A stretch of 64,000 bases of DNA, from assembly GCA_963784885.1 (NCBI GenBank), contig CAWATA010000002.1:248001-312000 (forward strand). The letters run 5' to 3'. This document shows, in pieces, positions 50,672 to 57,959 of the stretch. The position numbers were made by a program, and so were the translations under genes. The notes under the pieces were generated by a model. It was not told the origin of the DNA. It did not search any database and saw only the letters and a program-made list of their open reading frames with translations. Numbering within the stretch: position 1 is the first letter of the stretch; the number at the start of each line of letters is the position of its first letter. This DNA is from RHKX01 sp963784885 (lineage in GTDB: Bacteria > Actinomycetota > Thermoleophilia > Solirubrobacterales > 70-9).

Positions 50672-50980
50672 GCGCCTCGCCAAGTTTGGCCAGGTGAGAG
50701 TATGCCGCGAAGTGCTGCGGTCGCCAGCGTATGGTTGTCTTCGCTTGGGTGGGCATCGGACCGGGGCAGGCAAGGCCCGGCCACCAGCCGATCAGTCAGG
50801 CCGCAGCGGGATCGAGCCGTGCGTCGGAGCGAGAACGAATCGGGTCCCTCGCTCTGACCTGGGGACGTCGGCGGTACCGCCTTGGTACCGCCCACAGCGT
50901 CGGACACGTCCAAATCGTCCGTTGCCGGGGACGCATGGGACGCGGGGGGCGCGTGAGCACGCAGCTACATCCCCGCCACG
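50672..50980. other. Upstream region of the LuxR gene, inside the right repeat
   Basis: About 310 bases with no convincing gene. It contains the direct repeat GGTACCGCC (50873-50881 and 50884-50892), a possible operator. A minus-strand frame (about 50640-50940) resembles nothing I can name. Confidence 0.4.
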
Positions 50981-51027
50981 TCGACTGGGGGTCGAAAGGT
51001 CGCTGGTTCAAATCCAGTCGCCCCGAT
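50981..51027. repeat. attR-like direct repeat (47 bases, partial tRNA-Pro)
   Basis: Exact copy of the tRNA-Pro(GGG) 3' part plus one base. It lacks the acceptor 5' strand and D arm, so it is not a functional tRNA. Confidence 0.85.
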
Positions 51028-51083
51028 TAGGCCCTCCGCTGAACGCGAAGGCTCCGGACGGGTCGGGCTGTGTGGCTTGAATA

Positions 51084-51127
51084 CTCGACCTGTGGTCGAG
51101 GGCACTCGTTTCACCTCTGCCCCGATT
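51084..51127. repeat. Degenerate third copy of the tRNA-Pro 3' end
   Basis: About 57 bases after the right repeat, a further segment reads TCGACCTGTGGTCGAGGGCA... CCCCGATTC, resembling the att repeat over most of its length with several mismatches and a small deletion. It could be an eroded earlier attachment site or a chance partial match. Confidence 0.35.
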
Positions 51128-51897
51128 CATCGAGCGCCACGGGTGCCAGCGGAGCTGATGCGATCGAGAAGCCGCCTTGTCCGCCGCTCCATGATCGTCG
51201 TTCTTGTCATCGGGTTCGAGCAGTGAGCAAGGGCGTAACCCGATCCGCCCGGATGGAGGCGTACGAGCGATCCACGTCGGAGCCGATTGGAGAACCGCCG
51301 TTGCTCGGCGAAGCCGATCATCTGGTCGCAGCGCGCTGCGACCACCAGGATCGGCTGATCGAGCTCGTCGACGTGGTGCATTGGGCTGAGCCTTCCGGCC
51401 CTCTCGCCGAACGCGGCGAGCGCCATCTTCCTGCCCGCGTACGAATACGGGACATGGCCCCAGTCCAGCAGGTCGGGCGGGCCCGAGATCGCGATGACGC
51501 AGTCAACGCTGCGGCGCCAGGCAACCGCGAGAGCGAGCTGCGCTCCGGCCGATACGCCGGAAGTGCAGATCGGGGTGTAGGGGTGTCGAGCCCGGATCTC
51601 GTCGAATGCCTCCGTTGCGTCTTCGAGTGAGTGATGGGTGCGGTAGCCGACGTTGAAGGTCCGGTACCCGGACTTTGTGTACTCGGCGATCAGCCAGCCG
51701 GCGGCCGTGTCGGCTCGAGCTCCTAGGTTTCCGACCCAGCCACCCCCGTGGAACGAGAGCATGATGCCGCGCTCCGGCCCGACCGGGCGATTGTTCGATA
51801 GGTAGAACTCGTTGGCGCGAGCAGCCGCCGGTATTAGGAGCACGGCGAGAAGAGGCGCAATCAGAGCACATCGGCGCAGGCTCGCGCGTGGGTTCAT
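51127..51897 (-). CDS. Secreted alpha/beta hydrolase (esterase-like)
   Basis: 256 residues from ATG 51897. A signal peptide 'RCALIAPLLAVLLIPAAARA' is present. The 'SFHGGGWVGN' oxyanion motif of the HSL/carboxylesterase family and the nucleophile elbow 'CTSGVSAGAQLALAVA' (GVSAG) are clear; the Asp in 'AARCDQMIG' and His in 'ALAHC' complete a triad. Its substrate is unknown. It ends at the degenerate att remnant. Confidence 0.85.
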   Translation of the reverse strand: MNPRASLRRCALIAPLLAVLLIPAAARANEFYLSNNRPVGPERGIMLSFHGGGWVGNLGARADTAAGWLIAEYTKSGYRTFNVGYRTHHSLEDATEAFDEIRARHPYTPICTSGVSAGAQLALAVAWRRSVDCVIAISGPPDLLDWGHVPYSYAGRKMALAAFGERAGRLSPMHHVDELDQPILVVAARCDQMIGFAEQRRFSNRLRRGSLVRLHPGGSGYALAHCSNPMTRTTIMERRTRRLLDRISSAGTRGAR

Positions 51898-51981
51898 CGG
51901 TTCGTCCTCCGGCAACTGGGCGGCCGTGGCTGTGAAACCAGGCCCCTGGCTTTGCGTCCCCACCTCACGATGGGTTTGCCT

Positions 51982-52013
51982 TTTTCTGAGGCGATTGCCT
52001 CTTGCTCAGAAAA
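51982..52013. terminator. Bidirectional stem-loop terminator
   Basis: TTTTCTGAG (51982-51990) pairs with CTCAGAAAA (52005-52013), and an inner GAGGC/GCCTC pair closes a GATT loop. The T-rich and A-rich flanks make it plausible in both directions. It lies between the M23 gene end and the esterase gene start. Confidence 0.7.
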
Positions 52014-52153
52014 CGTTACCCGATCGAAAAGGTCAGCTCCAGCCAGCGAGTGATCGTGTAGGCAGCGCTGCGGGCCGGGCAGGCGGGATTCGTGCAGTCA
52101 CCGCCGCTTTGATCCCGGAGGCTCTCCGAATATCTGGAAGGCCGGCCTCGCGC

Positions 52154-53347
52154 TCAGCGACCCGGGAACGAGACGACGTCGAGCGTGGTGAGCCCCCGTC
52201 GGCGAAAGCTGTCGGCGACGGTGCGGTCAATCGGGACCGGGTCTCCCGTCAGGTCAGCATCGACGAACTCCTCCAGCGACGGCATGCGACCGTCGAGCCT
52301 GAACCGGTCGAACACGAACGGCAGGCCGTCGGAGGCGAGGAGCGACGGCCGGTCCATCATCTGGAAGTGAAGATGAGGGCCGGTCGTGTTCCCCGAGTTG
52401 CCGAGCTTGCCCAGGACCTGACCGGCTCTCACGCGCTGACCGGGATGCACCCGCACGCTGCCGGGCTTCAGGTGGGCGTAGCCGGCGAAGACGTGCTTGT
52501 CGAGCTTGATGATCACATGGTTTCCGTCCGCCGCTGACAATGGAACCGGCTGCGGGTCGTTCGGGATCTGGTCCGGGAAGCGATCGACCGCCGTGACGAC
52601 CTTTCCGTCCCCAGCGGCGAGCACCGGCTGCCCATAGTTGAAGTAGCTGGAAACCTCCGAGGAGTCGCCGACGTGCGTGCGATCCTCGCGATCGAGGCGG
52701 GCGGAGAAGTCGATCGCGAACCGCTGGCCGAGTTGGAGCCGTCCGTTGACCGACATCAGAGAGCGCCGGTGGACGCTTGCGACCGCTGCCCAGCGGCGTC
52801 CCTCCACCGGCGGCGAGATGACCGACGGGCCCTGACTAGCGACCCGCGCGGGCCCACCGGTCTGGGTGATCTTCGGCCCGACCGGAAACCCCGGCCCGAT
52901 ATCTACCGTCAGCCGGTGCGACACCCGCGACGGGATCTGGCTCCTGCTCGCGACTTCCACGTCCAGCCACACGACCCCGACCGACGACGGCGGGAGCTCC
53001 GTGGTCGGCTGGTAGTCCCCGAGCAGCGTCATTGCGCCCTCGAGGCGTGAGCCCGAGAGCCTGTCGATGCGCCGGCCGTCCGACCCGAGCACCCCGAGCG
53101 CGCTGACGTCGACCTTGAACGGAGATGTATTGGTGATCAGGAGCTCGTACTCGACGTGAATCGGTCCGTCGTCGCGCTTGAACCAGCGCGGGGGCGTCGG
53201 AACCGCCTGAACGACCGGGGTGAACTTGTCCTCGCGAGCGGCACTCGCTGCGTCGGCCGCGGGCGGAGTTCCGATCCCGGTAGCGCCTGCCGCTATCGCG
53301 AGAAACGCTAACCCGGCAAGGATCATGGAGTAACGGGATTCGATCAC
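52154..53347 (-). CDS. Exported M23-family peptidase
   Basis: 397 residues from GTG 53347, with ATG 53326 as the alternative. The N-terminal signal is 'MILAGLAFLAIAAGATGIG'. An Ig-like middle ('HVEYELLITNTSPFKVDVSALGV') precedes the LytM domain: 'THVGDSSEVSSYFNYGQPVLAAGDGKVV', 'NHVIIKLDKHVFAGYAHLKPGSVRVHPGQRVRAGQVLGKLGNSGNTTGPHLHFQM' is read as HxH plus glycine-rich LytM end (residues about 300-365). M23 enzymes cut peptidoglycan cross-bridges. The first metal ligand pair is not clear, so activity is uncertain. Confidence 0.85.
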   Translation of the reverse strand: MIESRYSMILAGLAFLAIAAGATGIGTPPAADAASAAREDKFTPVVQAVPTPPRWFKRDDGPIHVEYELLITNTSPFKVDVSALGVLGSDGRRIDRLSGSRLEGAMTLLGDYQPTTELPPSSVGVVWLDVEVASRSQIPSRVSHRLTVDIGPGFPVGPKITQTGGPARVASQGPSVISPPVEGRRWAAVASVHRRSLMSVNGRLQLGQRFAIDFSARLDREDRTHVGDSSEVSSYFNYGQPVLAAGDGKVVTAVDRFPDQIPNDPQPVPLSAADGNHVIIKLDKHVFAGYAHLKPGSVRVHPGQRVRAGQVLGKLGNSGNTTGPHLHFQMMDRPSLLASDGLPFVFDRFRLDGRMPSLEEFVDADLTGDPVPIDRTVADSFRRRGLTTLDVVSFPGR

Positions 53348-53423
53348 TGATCGTTTCCATTCTTTGCGGTTGGGACCCCCAGGGATCCGGGAGCTTACGG
53401 CCCACTGCAACGCCGACCCGTTC

Positions 53424-54404
53424 ATGCGTCTCACGGCCCGCCACGTCGACGGCGTCGCCGGTCGCATCGACAAGTCGGTTTCGGGTAGCGTCGAGCACTT
53501 GGCGAATCGCGAGGATCTCGACTTCACCTACTCGCTGATCGACCGGATATTCCGGCTCAGTCTCGGCGAGCTGGCCGACTTCAGCGGCGCGAAGTTCGAC
53601 GGCGATTTCTCGATGACCCTCGAGCAGGCCCAGCGCCGCAAGCACGAGTACATCGCCGAGCAGATCGGCATCGGAGCGGGGCGGCGGTTGCTCGACCTCG
53701 GATGTGGCTGGGGTCCGTTGCTCGCGTTCAATCGCGAAATGGGAGGAGACGGAACCGGGGTGACGCTGTCAACCGCCCAGCTTCGCGCCTGTCGTCGTCA
53801 CGGGCTCGATGTCCATCTCCTCGATGCACGCGACGTCGACCGTGACACCTTCGGGCCTTTCGACGCGGTCGCGAGCCTCGGGGCCTTCGAGCACTTCTGC
53901 TCCCCGGAGGACTTCGAGGCGGGCCGGCAGGAGCAGATCTACGGTCAGCTCTTCGCGAACGTTGCCGGCATGCTGCCTCCCGGCGGTCGGCTGTACCTGC
54001 AGACGATGGTGTTCGGCCCGAGAGCCGGCGAGCCGATCCGCGGCGACGTTGAGGCTCCCCGCGACTCCGACGCCTACTACCTGGGCCTCATGGCCCAACA
54101 GTTCCCGGGATCGTTCCTCCCGTTCGGCAAGGAGCAGATCGTCGCCACCGCCTCGCCCCATCTCGAGCTCGTCGAGGGCTCCAGCGGTCGTCTCGACTAC
54201 ATCGAGACGATCTCTCGATGGCGGCGGTTGTTCGCCGAGCCGAGCGTCAGGAAGACCCTGTTGAAAGCACGGCTTATTCCGCGCTGGCTGACGAGCCGTG
54301 AGTTCCGGCTCGCCTTCACCTCCGGCGTCAGCGCCAACACCGTCTGCTTCGAGCGCGAACTGCTCGAGCACTACAGGCTGGTCTTCGAGCGTCCCTCCGC
54401 CTAG
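53424..54404 (+). CDS. Cyclopropane-fatty-acyl-phospholipid synthase-type methyltransferase
   Basis: 326 residues from ATG 53424. The SAM site is 'LLDLGCGWGPLLAFN' near 95. 'TLSTAQLRACRRHGL' and 'GAFEHFCSPEDF' are CFA/mycolic-acid-synthase-like. 'RRKHEYIAEQIGI' is the conserved acceptor-binding region. It would methylate unsaturated phospholipid acyl chains. It is divergent from the M23 peptidase gene; the 76-base gap should hold both promoters. Confidence 0.85.
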   Translation: MRLTARHVDGVAGRIDKSVSGSVEHLANREDLDFTYSLIDRIFRLSLGELADFSGAKFDGDFSMTLEQAQRRKHEYIAEQIGIGAGRRLLDLGCGWGPLLAFNREMGGDGTGVTLSTAQLRACRRHGLDVHLLDARDVDRDTFGPFDAVASLGAFEHFCSPEDFEAGRQEQIYGQLFANVAGMLPPGGRLYLQTMVFGPRAGEPIRGDVEAPRDSDAYYLGLMAQQFPGSFLPFGKEQIVATASPHLELVEGSSGRLDYIETISRWRRLFAEPSVRKTLLKARLIPRWLTSREFRLAFTSGVSANTVCFERELLEHYRLVFERPSA

Positions 54405-54419
54405 TGCGATCTGATCCCT

Positions 54420-54450
54420 GGGTGTCGCCTACCGAGCGAAGGCGACACCC
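54420..54450. terminator. Stem-loop after the CFA gene
   Basis: GGGTGTCGCCT (54420-54430) pairs perfectly with AGGCGACACCC (54440-54450) around a 9-base loop, 16 bases after the CFA stop. No T-tract follows, so it may be an intrinsic-like terminator or an RNA end-stabilising hairpin. Confidence 0.6.
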
Positions 54451-54484
54451 CGGACGGTGAAAGGCAAGCGGTGCTGAGAAACGT

Positions 54485-54513
54485 GAATCGGCGGTAGCCT
54501 TAGGGACCGATTC
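54485..54513. promoter_or_regulatory. Inverted repeat around a possible -10 box
   Basis: GAATCGG (54485-54491) and CCGATTC (54507-54513) face each other across 15 bases that include TAGCCT, upstream of the repeat-protein gene. It could be an operator. Confidence 0.3.
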
Positions 54514-54537
54514 GCGGGTCTACGGGAAGGACGGCCC

Positions 54538-55173
54538 ATGAGTGAGCGACCAAGAGCCGGACTGATCGTCGCCGCGACCGTGGTTTGCCTCGCGGCCGGA
54601 GCCGATGCGGCCGGCGCGGCCAAGAACCTCTGCATCGCGAAGGACGGCGTCGTGCGGGTCCAGCAGGGAACCGCAACGTGCGAGGCGAGTGGCAAGGGCT
54701 CGTTCGCCAGGGCGAAGGGGGCCGACAGCGAAGCGATCGCGACCGGAGGCGCCCGCAACCGGGCCGTCGCCAGGGGCAAGGGCAGCTTCGCGAACGTGAC
54801 GAGCGGCAGGCGGAACACCGCGATCGCTCGTGGTCGGACCACCATCGCCCAGGCCTTCGCAGGCGTCGACAACACGGCGATCGCGAAACGCACCAACAGC
54901 ATCTCCCAGGCAACGTTCGGCAATGGCAACACCGCGATCGCGAGCGGCTATCAGAGCTACGCGGACGCGTCCAACGGCAACGACAACACGGCGATCGCGA
55001 GCGGCTACTTTGCCTCCACCGAGGCCTGGTACGGCGACGACAACACCGCGATCGCGAGCGGCGAGCGAAGTTCGGCCCGGGCGATCTTCGGCAACGACAA
55101 CACCGCGATCGCCCGTAGCGACGGGTGCGATGCGCTTGCGACCAGCGGCAGCGGTCTGACCGACTTCTGCTGA
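54538..55173 (+). CDS. Secreted protein with seven exact 19-residue repeats
   Basis: 211 residues from ATG 54538 with GGAAGGA upstream. Signal peptide 'IVAATVVCLAAGADAAGA'. From residue 74 an N-x-A-[IV]-A unit recurs every 19 residues at 74, 93, 112, 131, 150, 169 and 188 (NTAIA in six of seven), with a short extra half-repeat before. The repeat matches a left-handed beta-roll such as YadA-head-type repeats, but YadA's unit is 14-15 residues, so this is a different spacing. The C-terminal Cys pair may seal the fold. A surface or adhesive role is a guess. Confidence 0.85.
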   Translation: MSERPRAGLIVAATVVCLAAGADAAGAAKNLCIAKDGVVRVQQGTATCEASGKGSFARAKGADSEAIATGGARNRAVARGKGSFANVTSGRRNTAIARGRTTIAQAFAGVDNTAIAKRTNSISQATFGNGNTAIASGYQSYADASNGNDNTAIASGYFASTEAWYGDDNTAIASGERSSARAIFGNDNTAIARSDGCDALATSGSGLTDFC

Positions 55174-55212
55174 CGCGACGGCGCGATGTGCGCCGGCGCG
55201 TGCGCTACCCGC

Positions 55213-56277
55213 TCAGCGCAGCAGCCGGTGATTCGGGCTGCCGGCTGTCGCCCGCTCGCGTGCCTTGCGCACGACCCACCTGATCTCGCGGGCGACCAGC
55301 CTCGGTTGATCGAGCTGGATGTAATGCCCGCTTCGGGTGGCGACCAGATGGCGGCCATTCGGAAGGAGGTCCGCCAAGGCCTGCTGCGAGCGCTGGAACG
55401 CATGCTCGAGGTCGTCGATCGGCCAGTTCGAAGGGAACCCGAACGGGTTCGGAAGGTCGCGGGAATGGGAGAGCACGACGAAGGGCATCCGGCCGAGCGG
55501 CGTGTCCGACTGGGCCTGGCGCACCTGGGCGGCCGACGCCTCGAGGGTGAGTCGCTCGAAGTCGGGGTAGTCGAGACCGGCGGGTGGCGCGGGGTCGAGG
55601 ACCGCTGTCAGGTACTGCTCGGGGCTCAGGAACTGCTTGTAGGCGGCGGCGAAGTCCTCGTTCTGGGCGTCGATCGAGACGAGACCGGCGATCTGACCCG
55701 GGTACTTGGTGGCGTAGAGGCGAGCGATCATCCCCCCGAAGGAGTGCCCTGCGAGGACGTAGGGTCCGGGAACCCGAGCTGCCCGCAGCAAAGCCCGCAG
55801 ATCGAGAACGACATCGAGTGCGGTCCTCGGCATCGCGACCGGGTCGCTGCGGCTGAACTCGTCCGGTAGCAGGTAGGTGCCGGGACGGTCGTAGACGCAG
55901 ACCCGCGTGAACCGCGCAACCGCGGGCAGCACCGCCCGGCCGGCTCCGAACGGCGCAAGGCTCCAGACCCTGCCGAGATCGCCGGTGCCCGCCTCGAGCA
56001 CGACCGTCGGCGAGCCGCTGCCGCGGCAGGCGATGAACAGCTTTCGTCCCCCGGGGATCGCAACCCGTTCCCGGAAGCCGTCGCCTGCAGCGCCGCGCGC
56101 CGGCGCCGGCGCGCTCGCGGAGGTCGGCCCCGCCGACGATCCGCGGGCCGGCAACGGGCATGCGAGGACGGACACGAGAGCCGCCGCCAGCAAGGTCGTC
56201 GAGATGCGCCGAGATGCTCGCCGCCGTGCGCCTTGGGCCTGACGCCGAGGATCTGCCTGCGTCGCGAAGGAGCTCAC
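55213..56277 (-). CDS. Secreted alpha/beta hydrolase
   Basis: 354 residues from GTG 56277 (GTGA overlap with the neighbour). A long basic start leads to the signal 'ISTTLLAAALVSVLACPLPARG'. The core has 'GGRKLFIACRGSGSPTVVLEAG', 'VYDRPGTYLLPDEFSRSD', the nucleophile elbow 'VLAGHSFGGMIARLYA' (GHSFG) and 'ATRSGHYIQLDQPRLV' with the catalytic His. Hydrolase type unknown. Operon partner of the TAP-like enzyme. Confidence 0.85.
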   Translation of the reverse strand: MSSFATQADPRRQAQGARRRASRRISTTLLAAALVSVLACPLPARGSSAGPTSASAPAPARGAAGDGFRERVAIPGGRKLFIACRGSGSPTVVLEAGTGDLGRVWSLAPFGAGRAVLPAVARFTRVCVYDRPGTYLLPDEFSRSDPVAMPRTALDVVLDLRALLRAARVPGPYVLAGHSFGGMIARLYATKYPGQIAGLVSIDAQNEDFAAAYKQFLSPEQYLTAVLDPAPPAGLDYPDFERLTLEASAAQVRQAQSDTPLGRMPFVVLSHSRDLPNPFGFPSNWPIDDLEHAFQRSQQALADLLPNGRHLVATRSGHYIQLDQPRLVAREIRWVVRKARERATAGSPNHRLLR

Positions 56278-57824
56278 GGCCTGCGGGCGGGCAGGGGTTC
56301 GCCGAAGTCGGGATCGAAGGGCTCGCGGTCGGAGGCGCAGACCGTTCCGGCGGCCGGAGTCTGTAACCGAGTGAGGTAGGCCGTCGTCGCCCGCTTGACG
56401 CAGGTGCTGGGGTCGTTGTCGCTGGTGTGGCCGTAACCGTCGTGGGTGAGCAGGACGGCGTTTCCGAGCCGCCGCGCGGTGCGGCGGGCGTCCGCATACG
56501 GCGTGTTCGAGTCGAAGCGGGTCCCGATCACCAGGATCGGGTCCTTCGTCGTCGCGTCCCAAGGGCCGGTGTAGCGATCGGCGCTCTGCGTCGGCCAAGA
56601 CGCGCACGCCGCCCAGCGCCACCAGGTGAGCACGGGTCCGTAGCTGAAGCTGACCCGGCTGACCCGGTCGAGCACGGATTGCCAGGCATGCGGCCCCTGA
56701 CGGGCCGGACTGTCGGCGCAGGTGAGTCCGATCGCCGGCAGGCCGGGTGCCGTTGCTGCCGACGAGAAAGCTCCCGTCAGCAGCCGGCTCGCGGTCAGGA
56801 GCTTCGATCCGTCACCCTCCGCGGCGCTCTCGAGCGCGGCGGCGAAATCCGGCCAGCTCCCCGGAGAGCTGCTCATGTAGGCGGGGAACGCCGAAAGGGC
56901 GTCGCCGTAGGCGAGCTTGCCCGGCGGCGACGCTGAAGGCGCCGGGATCGGAGCCCGGCGTAGCTCGGCCAGCAGCGCGTCGACACGAGGGGCCACAGGC
57001 CCGTGGCCCGCAAGGGCGCAGTGCGACGGACCGGCGCTTTCACAGAGGGACAAGAAGCCGGCGAAGGCGCGGTCCGTGTATCTGAGCTCATGCGCGTAGT
57101 TGGCCTGCGTGCCCTGCGTGTAGTGGACCGGATCGAGGACCCCGTCGAGGACCATCGCGCGGACCCGGCGCGGGTACATGTTCGCGTAGGTCTGGCCGAT
57201 GAAGGTGCCTCCGGAAACGCCGCGGTAGGTGAGCCGCCGGTCGCCGACGAGCCGACGCAAGTATTCGAGGTCGCGCGCCGTGTCGGCCGTCGACATGTGC
57301 CTGAGGATCCTGCCGCTCAAGCGCCCGCACCGGTGGGCGAGCCGGGCGGTCTTGCGCACGTACCTGCGCGAGTCCCGGCCGGTGGTCGGGATCGCCCAGT
57401 TGCGGAAGAACCGCGATCGGCTCCGCTCGCCGCGAAAACAGCGGACGTGCCTGCTGGCGCCCGCCCCGCGGATGTCCCAGCCGACGACGTCGAAGCGGCC
57501 GCGGCCCAAAGCATCGAGGCTCTCGCCGCTGGCCCTCACCTCGTCGACCGATCCGCCCGGGCCGCCGGGGTTGACGAAGAGCGAGCCGATCCGCTTGCCG
57601 GGCCGGCTGGCTCGCTGGCGGACCACCGCGAGCTTGATCCGGCGACCATCCGGGCGATCCCAGTCGAGGGGGACCGGGACGATTGCGCACTGAAGGTCCG
57701 CGCAGGCCCGCCACTCGATGCCCCGGAGCTTCGAAGGCGCAGCCGGCGTCGCCGCGGCGGTCGTCCCGGCACCCAACAGCGTCCATGCGAGCGCCGTGAC
57801 GATGATCCCGTAACCCGCTCGCAT
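56274..57824 (-). CDS. Secreted TAP-like serine hydrolase (S33 type)
   Basis: 516 residues. Signal 'VTALAWTLLGAGTTAAA'. The S33/tripeptidyl aminopeptidase family features include 'VPVPLDWDRPDGRRIKLAV', 'SLFVNPGGPGGS', the elbow 'YRGVSGGTFIGQTYANMYP' (GVSGG; G replaces the usual Y), and the C-terminal TAP-like 'PILVIGTRFDSNTPYADAR' with Asp and 'LTHDGYGHTS' with His. It starts head-to-head with its paralogue at 57960. Likely a peptidase or esterase outside the cell. Confidence 0.9.
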   Translation of the reverse strand: MRAGYGIIVTALAWTLLGAGTTAAATPAAPSKLRGIEWRACADLQCAIVPVPLDWDRPDGRRIKLAVVRQRASRPGKRIGSLFVNPGGPGGSVDEVRASGESLDALGRGRFDVVGWDIRGAGASRHVRCFRGERSRSRFFRNWAIPTTGRDSRRYVRKTARLAHRCGRLSGRILRHMSTADTARDLEYLRRLVGDRRLTYRGVSGGTFIGQTYANMYPRRVRAMVLDGVLDPVHYTQGTQANYAHELRYTDRAFAGFLSLCESAGPSHCALAGHGPVAPRVDALLAELRRAPIPAPSASPPGKLAYGDALSAFPAYMSSSPGSWPDFAAALESAAEGDGSKLLTASRLLTGAFSSAATAPGLPAIGLTCADSPARQGPHAWQSVLDRVSRVSFSYGPVLTWWRWAACASWPTQSADRYTGPWDATTKDPILVIGTRFDSNTPYADARRTARRLGNAVLLTHDGYGHTSDNDPSTCVKRATTAYLTRLQTPAAGTVCASDREPFDPDFGEPLPARRP

Positions 57825-57959
57825 TCGGTTCCTTCGGTTGGCTCGACTCGGATGGTGAGACTAACGGTGCTGAAGCCGCCCCACCTCACATGCCGGTTCG
57901 GTTCCGGCCGGCTCTGCGGTTCATGAGACCCTTGAGGTGAATTGCGCCTGACGGAACTC

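Larger units (their letters stand above)
44338..51027. mobile_element. Genomic island flanked by 47-base tRNA-Pro repeats, integrase not recognised
   Basis: The 6.6-kb segment between the two 47-base repeats carries six genes or gene remnants, all on the minus strand: a LuxR regulator, a flavin oxidase, a MauE-like protein, a helical unknown, a Cys-rich secreted protein and a gluQ fragment. The island restores an intact tRNA 3' end at the left, as integration at tRNA 3' ends does. No integrase, transfer or replication gene was recognised inside, so it may be a decayed or mobilisable element. Confidence 0.75.

Noticed and set aside
50981..51027. A second tRNA-Pro gene
   Set aside because: It has no D arm and no 5' acceptor strand; only the 3' 46 bases are copied, so it is an attachment-site repeat.
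50731..51030. Possible integrase C-terminal fragment near the right repeat
   Set aside because: Neither strand shows the R-H-R-Y tyrosine-recombinase residues; similarity is too weak to call by eye.
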